A stretch of DNA of 64,000 nt from Magicicada septendecula (taxonomy: Eukaryota; Arthropoda; Insecta; Hemiptera; Cicadidae): assembly GCA_034769895.1 (NCBI GenBank), contig CM068375.1, positions 254,055,542 through 254,119,541 on the forward strand, in the 5' to 3' direction. Shown one piece after another: positions 23,272 to 34,686 of the stretch (positions are counted from its first letter, which is position 1; every line of letters begins with the position of its first letter). The position numbers and the translations under genes are program-made. The notes under the pieces were generated by a model. That model had not been told where the DNA came from and made no database searches. It saw nothing but the letters and a program-made list of their open reading frames with translations.

Positions 23272-25443
23272 GTCCATTACGTGAGGCGTGACAAAGGGCC
23301 TATCTGCCGATTTTGAGTCAGTGTCCATGTAATTATTTAATTCCTTTTGCTATCGCTTCCTAAAAGGTTCTAGAACAAAGTTAAGAAAAAAAATTTTACC
23401 CGCTCTTACCCCTAAAGGGTTGAAAACTACCCCTAAAATGTTGAAAATATGAAATGACGTGAGGATGCATTTTGAAGCCCTGAAATTAGGTACTTATAGG
23501 TTTTTGGGGTGCTGATTACGATTCTGACGTCCAAAATTATATTCAACACAAAGGGTAGTTTTTAAAGGGTTGAAGGAGACTATAATCAGGGGGTGAACTA
23601 TTAAACTTCGCGAGAATGCCAGTCAAAGCCTCAAAAGTGAGTACCTATAGGTTTTTGGGGGTCAAGGGATACGATTATGATTTTGATGTCAAGGGATACA
23701 TCCGACTCCAGGGTTGGACTTGAAAGGGTTGAAAACATGAAACAGTCTGAGGATGTACTTTGAAGTCCTGAAATTGGGTACCTACAGGGTTTTGGGGGAT
23801 GTTTAACCTACTATTACTTAAACATAACAACATTAATAATATTTAACAACTTGTTACAACCCTTGCACAATAACAAACAACTCCGATGCTCAGCTGATGC
23901 CCCAAAAAACACATCTCAGCTGTAAGCAGTGAGCATCAGGTAGCGCATCAGGCCTCTTCTGCTCTCCGGTAGAGGGTCTGTGTGTTTTTAGCGGTCATAA
24001 TTCAAAATTCAGTCAAAAAAATATATATTTCATCCATGCTTATAAAATTTAATCAAAGAATCATTGAACCATAAACATTATATTATTTTATTAAATTAAA
24101 TATTCGATTGATATAACGAACCAGAAGTACAGACAGTGACAAATTGCAACAGATATTCTTTTGTTTACAATAGACATTAAAAAAATAATCATGATACTTA
24201 CTTTTATTGTCAATTTGAAAAAAAATTTAGTTTAGTATAAATTAATAGGCACTCAGGACCGCACCCGAACATAACGTACAATAACAAAATCTAACTGTTG
24301 GAGCGCGTTTACAATTTTGATCATAACTTAGTAAATTTTTAAGAACAAAATTTGAAACAAAATGCATTTTGTAGGAAATTTAAAGAGCTACAACGTTTGT
24401 CCTATGCACTATAATCTAAAAACCTATTGTACACTAGATATTTGGCCTAGAAGTCAAAACGTTTTTACATGATGTCGGCAAAATACACCTTTAAACTGCT
24501 GTAACTCATCACGTTTTAGTCGTAAAGGAATAAAACAAAATTCAAAATTTTGTTTTTTTTATAAGGTTTATTTTTGGTCCATATCAATTTTTTGATAGAA
24601 CACATCGTTACTGAGATATTTTATAAAAAAAAGAATTTTGGTGAAAATCCAAAAACTTGAATTTTCTAAAAACGTTATGCGTTAGTGTACAGCAGTACAT
24701 ATTTGCTTCAAAATTTTTGAGTATATTGCTAATATAATAGACAACCAAAACTACAATATCTCGGCTTAATATACATATTTGACAAAATGGCGGACGTCCC
24801 TTTTTAAATTTCTTGGAAAAAATTTGCAGAAATTATATTTTCCTTCATAACTTCATTATTTTTTGGGCTACACAAGTGATTAACCCATCATTTTTTAAGG
24901 AAATTAACAGACCTTTCATTTGATACTAATTTGGTTACGATTGAACCATTTTTCGCAGAGTTATATCAGTTTTAAGAGCATGATTTGATCAAAAAACGGT
25001 GAATTGCCATCTTGTTTTGGCTGTATCTGGAGAACCGTTTGACATAATGAAACCAAACAAAGTGGACAATATTTGATGTTAATAAGCTTTAATTTTGATT
25101 TATACAAATGTTTTCAAAAATGGCATCGTTATTTGCAGATTAATGTTAAAAGTGTTTTTTTTTTTGCAAAACTTTGAACCCTTGTAACTTTCAAACAACA
25201 CATTTTTTCGAAAGTGTATACAACCTTTTTTGCTTTGAATTTGATTTTCTATCGGTTTCCAGGGTTAATTAAATTTTGTTTTAACCCCTAAAAAGGGGTG
25301 AAAGCAACCCCTAAATTTAAGAGCGGGCGAAAAACTTTCCTTAACTTTATTCTATAACCTTTTATGAAGACATTGCAAAAAATAATCAGAAGAATCCATG
25401 GACACTGACTCAAAATCGGCAGAAAATTCCTCACGTAATAGAC
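23272..25443. mobile_element. 2.2 kb non-autonomous TIR element with TA duplication
   Basis: The ends are inverted copies: GTCCATTACGTGAGG at 23272, and its near-complement ending at 25443 (one mismatch). A second matched block, CTGCCGATTTTGAGTCAGTG, starts about 17 bp further in. A third covers the AAAGGTTCTAGAACAAAG region, so the arms run for roughly 150 bp. TA flanks both sides (23270-23271, 25444-25445), as in the Tc1/mariner superfamily. There is no transposase frame inside. The interior has three imperfect direct repeats and long A/T-rich DNA. Confidence 0.85.
23455..23815. repeat. Three internal direct repeats of the 2.2 kb TIR element
   Basis: A unit containing GGTACTTATAGGTTTTTGGGG recurs near 23490, 23640 and 23785 with the spacing of a 120-160 bp tandem repeat. 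Each copy is followed or preceded by relatives of ACGATTCTGACGTC and AAAGGGTTGAA. Such subterminal repeats are common in MITEs and may once have bound transposase. Confidence 0.55.
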
Positions 25444-25445
25444 TA

Positions 25446-26826
25446 GTAGGCCTATTTGTTATTTCTGCAGTGCCTGCATATAGGACCTGATGATGGTTAT
25501 AATTTTTGTTGAAACCAGGCCAATGTTTTAATATTACATTTATTCAATGACTGAACCTCACAAAACATTTTGTCGTTTACTAATTCACTATCACTACAAA
25601 CCTGATTTGCTTTACTGTCAAGCAACTTTATGCTCCACCTGTAGATTTATTCAGTACTACAGTGTAATACATTACGTTATTTATTTATCTAATATTATAT
25701 GTGTTATTAAACATAATATTTTATTATTGTTATTAAATAATAATTTAATATATTGTTCAATGCACCACATAGTCAGACATAAATCAACAGCCCTTTTATT
25801 GAAAACCAACTACAAATATTTAATGAAACTAACTAAAATTATGCCCACCATAAAAATTATTTTGAGAATATTTTGCCATTAACTTTTTGAATAGTTGTGT
25901 ATATTAATATTTGGTATTTACTTAAAAATGGCATAAAATATAAGTTTAAACGGCATATGGAATTTTTAAAAGTTTAAATGGCATATGACATTTTTAAAAG
26001 TTTAAAAATGGCATAAAATATATTTTGTGTGGGTATGTTATGTGCGCACATACACAGCGATAAATCTTAAAGTATAAATAGAGTTTATTTCATATACCCA
26101 ATGAATGTGAATTGCTACTTACTTCTTAATGTATTATATTATTAATCTTTAATAAGAGGCTTCCACCGTAATAAAAAAACTCGTGTGCTAATTGCTTTGT
26201 TCTAATTTTTACAATAAATCATTACAAGTATGCACACAGCGCGTGAAGTGTTACAATACTCACTCGTATGGGTAACCTTCACGAAGCAGGTAGCACACAA
26301 GTACTGGATCTACACTTATCTGTTAGTAAAGTATTGTCAAAACACTGTTTCCGGTGATAACAAATTATTACGACTTTTTTAACAGAGGTGTGTGAAGGTA
26401 GAGTAATGTATGTAGGTAATTATTAAACTCATTTAAATTGTCTGCAACAAATAGTTGAGCTGCTTACTTTTTAATGGCTATAATATAAGAAAACGTTAAG
26501 AATTTGTACAAGGAAAAGAAATAAGGAAAATGAAGAAGCGGAATTCCCAGATTTTTTCCAGTTTTAATTTTTTGTATTCTCACTATGTTGATCAGTATTT
26601 TAAGTAATATATTTTTGTGTTCTCCTCTGATCCAAGGCTTCACATTTTAACAGTTACTTTATTATACTAATATTATTGAGAGATAATATATACCTATTTA
26701 TATATAGGCCTATATATATATTCAAACACTTTTTGCTACAGTCCGTTCTTGATGTATATAATATAAATATATTATAAGGAAAAAAAATATCTTGAGGTAA
26801 TTTCTTTATGAATATTATATATATAT
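25446..26826. other. Intergenic AT-rich DNA with short tandem repeats
   Basis: No gene recognised. At about 25925-26020 a 30-bp motif built from AAAAATGGCATAAAATATA and AAGTTTAAATGGCATATG is repeated three or four times. TA-rich palindromic stretches lie at about 26700-26830. Confidence 0.5.
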
Positions 26827-28719
26827 TGCGACAATACAAGCATATGCTGTAATGTGCATTTATTAGATAAAATAAATATTTAAATTAAATTAATAAATAG
26901 GCTTTGTAATAAATAAGCAGGTCTGAGATTGAAAGCTGAGTTGATGTTAAAAATACTGCATGTAGAGATGCAGGAACCGACCTGCACGATCACGCGATTA
27001 GTGTTGAGAGTGTGTACAGTAGTAAATAATATGTATGGATGAGGCCGGTTCAAGCCTGAAAGTTTGCAATCTCACCCCAAATAGATGATAAATTATAGTT
27101 TTTATTTAATTATAAGAAAACCATAAATGGTAGAAAAATTGCAAAGACTTCTAAATATGTATAAAAATAATACACTTATGTACAAATAATATACATAATA
27201 ATACGCAGTGCGAAAACGGCTTGAAAAGGACGTACAGTGCGAATTCAGTGCGATTTTAAGAGCATAGTAATTACACAAATTATGCGATTACGATGGTAAT
27301 TACATTGAACATGTGTAATTAAATCGGCCACTGTTAGAGCACCTTGTAATCCACATTAGACATTGCAATTGGCAGAAATGTGTGAAAGTATGAAATTGGA
27401 CGATAGTGGGGGAACTGACGCCACCAAGCAATTCCTGACATGCTGAAGTCTGTCCCAACAGGTGTGGTAATATGCTCGAATATAAATAAGGGCACGGATG
27501 AACCCAAATTACTCTCAAGCAGTCTTCAGTCGCGGCGGTATGGTCTGTCCGTTGGCGATGCGAATTTTTAATACTCTCAATCAGTCTTCAGAAGCGGTGG
27601 GATGCAATGCCCAGTATCAACGCGATTTTTAAATTTTGTTAATTGAACTGTGAAGTCAGATGGAGTTCATCTAAGTACCAAACAGCAACTCTTGGTTTGG
27701 TTACTAATACGATTATAGAACATACTCTACGATGTCTACACCCACAAACGTCCGTCACTCAAGACAAGCAACAAGGTTACATCAGGCAGAGGAATGCTAT
27801 GCAGAACAATAGAGGCGTCTACTAGCACAACAGCAGCAGGTGCAGAGCAACATATCACTCTACACTACAGCAACCAGAGGGGACCATAAGGAACGAGTAA
27901 CTGGAGGACGACGAGTGGAACCGAGGAATGGGTAGGGAACTCCATCAGAAGAGGACCTACGGATCAACGGAGGACATGGGTATGAGCTACGGAATCAAGG
28001 TGACAAATAATCAGCTTATAAATTTTATGTGAAAGACTAAAGACAGTTAAAAGACACTTTGAAATTTAGAAAAATAAATAAGAGATGTAAAATGTAGATA
28101 TAGAGATTCAGAGAATCAAATTTAAATTTAATAAATATTTTCTTTGATGATTAACAATTATTTGAGTCAATTTAAATTTTATCAATAATTAACATGTATG
28201 CAATGTATAATCAATGAGTAATATGTATGCAATGCATATAGTAACATAGTAAAAGTTATATAAAGAAAATAAAACAAAACTGTAGTAAAGCACACAAATC
28301 AGACTGAGCAGTCGAAATTTGAAGATTAACAAATAAAGACAGAATATAATTTTGTTACTGTAGGATATAAGATTTATTGATGATAAATGTACTGCAACAA
28401 TTGAACGTTAAGCAAACAATAATGAAGGTTTATGACAGAGTATATGAGATTTTTAAAAAATGCTTTTGTTTTTTTTTTTGAATAAATTGATGAAAACTTG
28501 TTAAAATTCAATCAATGACTACTTTTATTACTATTACACCCAAACTCCAGTAATTGGTACATATTAACAGTAATGTTAGATACATGTTGGCACAGCACAA
28601 ATTAATTTACATTTGTTTTGTATTTTGTTGTGTTGTATAAAATTGGCACTCCAAAGTGTGGGGCTATACAAATTAAATTACATTTAAATTTGTACCCAAT
28701 TTGTATTGTTATAATATAT
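26827..28719. repeat. Dispersed repeat R1, copy 1 (possible long LTR)
   Basis: Similar along most of its length to 49689-51922: both begin near TGYGACAATACAAGCATA, share a CCTGAAAGTTTGCAA block, a GAATATAA-type TATA box (here near 27478) and a matching end segment TTGTATAAAATTG. The TATA box, followed by GC-richer DNA and no coding frame, suggests a long LTR or a non-autonomous retroelement. An imperfect 90-bp duplication lies at about 27510-27640 (TACTCTCAAKCAGTCTTCAG). The right end abuts the family D composite at 28720. Confidence 0.65.
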
Positions 28720-29195
28720 TGTCACCGGACAAAAGGCTTGCCGCATGACAAATGGCGCCAATCGTACACTCTAGTGCTTTTGGTGGCCCTAAAAAGGACC
28801 GTGTGGCGAGAAGGCTGATGTTGGTTGTGCCGCGCTGAGATGTTCGGCGGCTGCGCCGCTGTTCGTGGCGTACTGCAGTCCTATTCTTTCGGCATCGGTT
28901 GTAGAGTCGGCTGCCAGCCCAGCGACGTCCATCGCTGGCGCGGAACAGGAGTGCGAAGACCCAAGAATGGCGGCGGTTCTATTCTTCGGCTGTTCCTTCC
29001 GGCTGACTCCACCTCGATGTCGTCCGAGAGAGGAGAGGAGATGAAGTGGGTCCGATGGCGTGGCGATGAAGAGTGCGCCAACATTTTCTGCCGGCCCAGG
29101 TTTTATGCACTAACCGGGATCGCTGATTTGCTCACTCCGAGCACGTAGTTGGTCACGTCTCGGCTGCTGTTCCCAGATTGGCTTGCCTCGTATTC
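28720..29195 (-). repeat. Family D LTR (minus strand), 3' part, left end of composite
   Basis: Inverse of 39900-40378 and of 36100-36566. It starts TGTCACCGGACAAAAGGCTT and includes the CGCCGCCATTCTTGGGTCTT region. It is interrupted at 29195/29196 by LINE A; the remaining LTR resumes at 32023 and ends at 32097. It is the 3' LTR of a minus-strand D copy whose leader stub lies at 32098-32251. Confidence 0.82.
29185..29195. repeat. Target-site duplication of LINE A, left copy
   Basis: GCCTCGTATTC, repeated exactly at 32023-32033 on the far side of LINE A. The uninterrupted LTR at 39912-39922 has the single (inverted) occurrence, so the duplication belongs to the insertion. Confidence 0.82.
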
Positions 29196-32022
29196 AGGTT
29201 TTCTATGAGTCGGGTCCTCAAACGTGATCTCTCAATTCTTTCCTGGAACGCCAACGGGTTGTCCAACAAGATCCAGGAACTCCAAGAATTACTGGCCCGA
29301 CTCACACCCGACGTAGTCCTTCTCAATGAGACCCACTTGACTCCTGCGAGTCGGTTACGACTGGCCAACTATGTGTGCTATCGAAACGACAGGCCGGGCA
29401 CTGCTGGTGGCGGTACTGCCGTCGCAGTGAGGCTCACTCTCGAGCATCACCGAGTCGTCTTGCCTGCAATGACTCACCTCGAAGGCACCGCTGTGGAGTT
29501 GTTAAACACTCTAGGCGGCGTACAGATGGTCGCGGCGTATAAACCGCCGCAAAAAGAGCTCCTTCACCCCGATCTAGCTGTCGCGTTCGATGCACACAGG
29601 AGGGTCATCATGGCCAGCGACCTGAACTGTAAACATCGCGATTGGAACAGTCGCTTGACTGCCCCAAACGGGAAACGTTTACGCAGGTTTGCCGATTCTC
29701 GCAGGATACAAGTGATTGGGCCTACCCAACCTACGTTCTACCCCTCACAACGCAACGCGGCTCCCGATGTCTTGGACATAGCGGTGATTCAAGGAATTGA
29801 CTGTCCGGTCCATGTGTCCGCGCTAACGGAACTATCGTCCGATCATCTCCCTATCCTGATACACGTCGCTACCCAGCACGTCATACGCAGAGATGTCAGG
29901 AAGGTGGTAGAATGGGATCGCTATGGCCCGGCGTTAAGTCGCCGATTGCCAGACGCGGGACCACTCGAAACCTTCCGCCAAGTCGACGAGGCAGTTGCCG
30001 CGTTTGCCGAGGCTGTCGTATCTGCGATCGACGCGTCTTCCAGGATGAAGCCTGGCATCACGCCCCACTGGCAGCGGATCCCAGGGGAGACGAGTGCTCT
30101 CGCTTGCGAAGAAATCGCCTCCGGAGACGCTGGCAGCGGACCCGTGATCCGGCCGACCGGCATTTTACGTCGTGAAATGCAGGCCTACCGGAGACGCTGT
30201 TGGGAACTCGCCGTGGCCCAGGCAGGGGACGGATCGGACGAAAGTAGCCCTTACCGGATACCTTCGGCGTTGGTAGGGAAGAGGCGCCGGCCTCGCATCC
30301 CGGCCATTGCTGGACTTTTCGGTCAAATCCTGGCTCGCCCGGAGGCGAAGGCCGAGTACTTGGGCGCGTGTTTTGAGCGACAGTTCGCACCTAACCCGCC
30401 CATGGACTGGGACTTCGACGAAGAAGTCGAGAACGAAGTGGAAGACTTTCTGTCTCTTCCGATCACTACGGAGCCCGAACCCATTACTAGGGAAGAGGTC
30501 ACAGATCGGCTCGTTGAACTCGTGCCGAGAAAAGCTCCTGGCCCGGACGGCATCTCGAACGCCGCTCTTACTCGACTCCCGGAGCGAGGAGTACTTTTCT
30601 TGGTCGCGCTGTTCAACGCGTGTCTTAGACTGGCCTATTTTCCCCAGAAATAGCGTAAGGCGACGGTTATAGTGATCCCGAAGCAGGGAAAGGACGCTTC
30701 CCGTCCCGGCAACCTCCGGCCCATTAGTCTACTGTCAGCCACGTCAAAGGTCCTCGAACGTCTCGTACAACGGAGAGTACTAGATCATCTAAGAAATTTC
30801 GATGTACTGGTCCCCGAACAGTTCAGCTTCCGTGTGGGGCATTCCACCACTCATCAACTGATGAGACTGGTGGAATACATCACGGACGCCGGGTGTCGGA
30901 AAGAGCAGACTGTCGCCTGTTTCCTAGATGTGGAAAAGGCCTTTGATAGTGTCTGGCATGACGGGCTCTTGTTCAAGCTCCGGGAAATCCAGCTCCCAGA
31001 TTGCTACCTTCGCTTGATTGCTAGCTTTCTGACGGAGAGGACTTTCTGCGTGCGAATAGACGACCACGTCTCTTCCGAGAGACGTATTACAGCCGGGGTA
31101 CCTCAAGGTAGCGTGCTAGGGCCTCTCCTGTTCTCCGTGTATGTCAATGACGCACCCAGAGAGCCTGGAGTCCAGATGGCTTTGTTTGCCGACGACACGG
31201 CGGTCTATACCGCCGATCGGAACGCAGACTTTTCTATCCCACGACTTCAGCGCGCACTCGATGCGTATTCGACGTGGACGGAAAGCTGGAAAGTTGCCGT
31301 CAACGAAACCAAGAGCTCCGCGGTGCTATTCACAAAGCGCCGGAAAGAACCACGAGGCCGAATGAGACTCGGTAGAACGTACTTGCCCTAGTCGAGAGAA
31401 GTAAAGTACCTCGGTGTCCACCTTGATCGTCGGCTCACCTGGCGTGCCCACGCTGAGACGATGCGAAAGAAAGCGTCCGCTCGTCTCGCGCAACTGTTTC
31501 CGATACTTGCCAACAAGGCTATGACCCGCAAGCTGGGTAAGCTGATCGTCAACGTGTACCTGTTGCCGATCATTACCTACGCTCTTCCCGTCTAGGGTTA
31601 CCTCGCAACCATTCATAAAAGAAGGTTGCAAAGCGTTCTCGATAGAGGGCTTCGGCTAGCGGCCAAAGTCCCCTATCGGTTTTCTTCTCGTCTCCTGAGA
31701 AGAGGACTCGGTGTCCGCTCCTTGGATGACACCGCAAGGCGACTTGCACGTAAATTTTACGTCCGAGCTGCGAGGACCCAGACAAACCCACTCATAGCTG
31801 GCCTTGGCAGGTACCGAACACGTCCAGGTGAATCTTGGAAACGGCCTCGACAAATACTGTACTAGTCGACCTAGTACGAGCATGTCGTTGTAGCGACCAA
31901 TAAAAATTAATTAATCAATATTCCGTCTGGACAGGACCACTAGGCAGGAGCCCCTACCGGAGGCTCGGTACTAGGAACCCATTGGGTCGTCTCACGACGC
32001 ACAATCCAACAGCTCTGACTTG
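29196..32022 (+). mobile_element. Jockey-type LINE A inserted in the D LTR
   Basis: About 2.83 kb flanked by an 11-bp target duplication. It starts only 9 nt before the ATG of its endonuclease-RT frame, so there is no ORF1 (nucleic-acid-binding Gag-like protein) and almost no 5' UTR. That makes it either 5'-truncated or a minimal element. The 3' UTR (31866-32022) ends CCAACAGCTCTGAC without a poly(A) tail. The second copy at 36745-38442 shares that 3' end. Confidence 0.85.
29205..31865 (+). pseudogene. LINE A endonuclease-reverse transcriptase with three amber stops
   Basis: Nicks target DNA and copies LINE RNA at the nick. One frame of 886 codons runs from ATG 29205 to TAG 31863. The APE-type endonuclease comes first (SILSWNANGL, LNETHL, ASDLNCKHRDWNS, SSDHLPI; about residues 1-230). 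RT follows with RKAPGPDGISN, FLDVEKAFDSVWHDGL, AGVPQGSVLGPLLFSVYVND and the catalytic FADD (31185-31196). The Jockey-clade C-terminus comes last (GVRSLDDTARRLARKFY). The only breaks are three TAG codons at 30651, 31389 and 31593. Each is TGG in the copy at 36886-38442, and Trp in LINE B. I chose 29205 because the conserved endonuclease begins there, not at the upstream ATG in the LTR. Confidence 0.92.
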
Positions 32023-32097
32023 GCCTCGTATTCTTCAGGTGTCACGCGCCGTGTCGCTGGTACCGGAGATCAGACGTAATGAATCGCTGTTGCCACA
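32023..32097 (-). repeat. Family D LTR (minus strand), 5' part
   Basis: Continuation of the LTR cut by LINE A: it begins with the second target duplication and ends (5' end in element sense) at TGTGGC, read on the minus strand from 32097. It aligns with 39863-39925 on the opposite strand, including CTCCGGTACCAG and CTGAAGAATACGAGG. Confidence 0.78.
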
Positions 32098-32251
32098 ATT
32101 CCCCTGGGTCTTGAATGCTCTCCGGTAGCCAGCCTACTGCTCTTCTCCGGATCTTGTAGAGGTGTCTGTTGGGCGCCATGTTGATTGTTGTGCCGGCTGG
32201 TAGCTCTCTGGCGTGGCTGGATCTTGCATCCGCAAGATGATTGTGGCCCCA
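32098..32251 (-). repeat. Inverted stub of D leader plus polypurine region
   Basis: Minus-strand copy of 36581-36734: the leader with its MAPNRHLY start codon region, fused by deletion to the 3' end of the internal region (ATTCAAGACCC) and a polypurine stretch next to the LTR. Homology stops at GCCCCA (32246-32251), inside the primer binding site. Plus-strand gag sequence starts at once beyond that point. A perfect hairpin, ATCTTGC-ATCC-GCAAGAT, lies at 32221-32238. Confidence 0.72.
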
Positions 32252-33010
32252 GCTACACCCAGCGGGACACCGGGTTCGAGGTAGAGCAAGGCTTTGCGCA
32301 ATTCACCGCAGCTCTGAGGTGCACGTTGCCACCGGTGATCACCGCTACATACCATGGCCTCAAGTATGAGGATCCAGAACGATATCTTCAACAGCTAGAG
32401 CGACAACTGCGGGACTACAGAGTCCCACCTGAACAGTGGGCAGATTACGCAGTGCGGCAGCTCCGAGAAGCTGCCACGTGGGTAGAGAGATACACGGGAT
32501 TGCAGATAAATTGGCCCAAGTTCTGCGATCGCTTCCGGCATCACTTCTGCAGGATGCAACGCGACGCGGAGCTGCTGGCCGAGCTGTACGGACAAACGCA
32601 GTGGCAGGAACGGCGGAAATCTTCATCCTGAGAAAAATCAAGCTGTTTCGCCATCTGTACCCCGGAGGTGACGAGAGGACGAGCATAGCCATGCTTACAC
32701 AACAGCTGCAGCCACGCCTTCGACCCGCACTGAGGTTCCCACCGCCTACGACTTTAGAGGAACTTTTACAACGGGCAATGAGCATCGAGGCGGACTTTGA
32801 TCAAGATGGTCGTGCGCGAGGTCGGGATGACTCTGCTGAAAACTCCCTGGATCGAGTAGGGGGGGGTCGAAGCAGTGTCGATCGGCCTCAAGCACGAAAG
32901 AGGAGCAAAGAATGAACATCCCAACGCCCAAGTGTCGCTACTGCCCGGGAAGACACTTCCATCGGGACTGCCCTGTGAAGAACCGGCAGGGAAACGACCA
33001 AGCGCCCAGG
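32252..33010 (+). pseudogene. Family D gag (broken)
   Basis: Nucleocapsid/capsid precursor. 32252-32628 encodes a capsid-like part (TATYHGLKYEDPERYLQQLE, WVERYTGLQINWPKFCDRFR). The frame then shifts, and PGGDERTSIAMLTQQLQPRL to about 32913 follows. A third frame starting at ATG 32912 (overlapping the TGA) gives a zinc knuckle, CRYCPGRHFHRDC (C-x2-C-x3-H-x4-C, one residue shorter than the standard spacing). The N-terminus is missing because the leader is inverted. Confidence 0.75.
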
Positions 33011-33011
33011 T

Positions 33012-34686
33012 AAATAGCCCTCCGGGGTGCGTGAACCAACTAGGTGCGGACATACCGCGCATTCCAATAGAGATTGCCGGCCGAAAACTGACCGCAGCCT
33101 TGGACTCCGCCGCAAACTACGACTTCGTACGAGCCGGTCTACTGCCCGGAGGAAGGAAGACGGAGCCCCGAGTTGTCCAGCTAGCGCTACACGGTCAGCA
33201 ATGTCACTCAACGGCCGCCGTCGTCGCAGACATTATAATTGGAAGTCTCGCGACCACCACCAGTCTGCTAGAAGTGACCGGACTGCAAGAAGAAGTTTTA
33301 CTGGGCCACCACTGGCTCACGGCCAACCAAGCGGTTGTAGACTTCCGACGGGGCTGCCTTTACATTGGCAGCGAGAACCGACAGACGGTCTTCTGGAATG
33401 ACCACGTGGAGCCCGAGGAAGAGGACATTGAGGGAGCTAGCCTTCAAACGTCAGCAGGTGGCCAACACCATAAACGGCTTCTGGAAATGTTACACCGTCA
33501 TCGCAGTTTGTTCTCCCGTGGCCCGCTCCGCACCACATCTGCGGCCAAGCACGAGATCCGGCTGAAAGAAGGTAGCCAGCCATTCCGGCTCCCAATGTAC
33601 CGGTACTCCGACGAGAAGAAACGCACCATCCGGGAACAGGTAGAAGAGATGCTGAGGCAGCGTATCATTGAACCGGTCACCTCGCCGTATAGCTCTCCGG
33701 TGGTGATTGTGAAGAAGAAGGACAGCACACCCCGGTTCTGCGTGGACTTCCGGAGTCTGAACGATCAGACCGAGGATGTGGACTCACCACTGCCGCTGAT
33801 ATACGAAACAATCAAGAACCTCTGCGGGGCCAAAGTCTTCTCGACCCTAGATCTGAAGAGCGGCTACTGGCAAATCCCGCTGGAGGAAGAAGCAAAGAAG
33901 TACACAGCATTCTCGGTGCCCGACGGAGGTCGCTACCAGTTCCGGGTGATATGCTTTGGGCTGAAGAACACGCCCAGCACCTTCCAACGGCTGATGCAGG
34001 ATGTTCTCACGGGACTATTACGGGAGTGCTGCCTCGTCTATCTGGACGACATCATTGTCTACTCCCCCGACTGGGAAACGCACCTGCGACACCTGGATCA
34101 AGTCTTGGAAAGGCTGCAGATGCACCAGCTAACCTGCTCGCTCAACAAGTGTCACTTCGGCCGGGAAGAAGTCGCCTTTCTGGGCCACGAGATTACTCCG
34201 GACGGCAACCTCCCGCAGCAGCAACATCTCGGAGCGATCGAAGACCAGCCAGCCCCCAGCAACAAGAAAGAGCTGCAACGCTTCCTGGGAACCTGCAACT
34301 GGCTGCGAGAGTACATCCCCTGCTTTGCCATGATTTCGGAACCGTTAACGGACCTGCTGCAGACAAGAAAGTGGCATTGGGACGACACAACTCAGCGAGC
34401 CTTCGAAGAGGTTAAGACCGCTTTCCGGCAGCCGTTAAAACTCTCACGTCCGGATCGAGACTTGCCGATGTTTCTGCAGACCAACGCCAGCCAAAAGGGA
34501 CTTGGAGTGGTGCTTTATCAATGCACCGAAGCCGGAGAGAGGCGTATCATCTCGTACGCCAGTGCCAAGCTCCATGAGGCGGAGAAGAACTACCACTCCA
34601 ACGAACTGGAGTGCTTGGCAGTCGTCTGGGCCATCAAGAAATACCGGCCATACTTGGAGGATTGCCATTTCACCTTAAAGAACTGA
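33012..34686 (+). pseudogene. Family D pol: protease, reverse transcriptase, RNase H
   Basis: One long frame. Protease comes first with ALDSAANYDF (DSA instead of the usual D-T/S-G, near 33103) and LLGHHWLTAN. RT follows: PYSSPVVIVKKKD, FCVDFRSLN, STLDLKSGYWQIPLE, FGLKNTPSTFQRLM and an intact active site YLDDIIVYS (near 34039). RNase H starts with QTNASQKGLG, where the first catalytic Asp is Asn. The frame ends at TGA 34684 because of one extra A in TTAAAGAACTG; the next frame continues with the expected TDNKALTWL. The arrangement is Ty3/gypsy. Confidence 0.92.
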
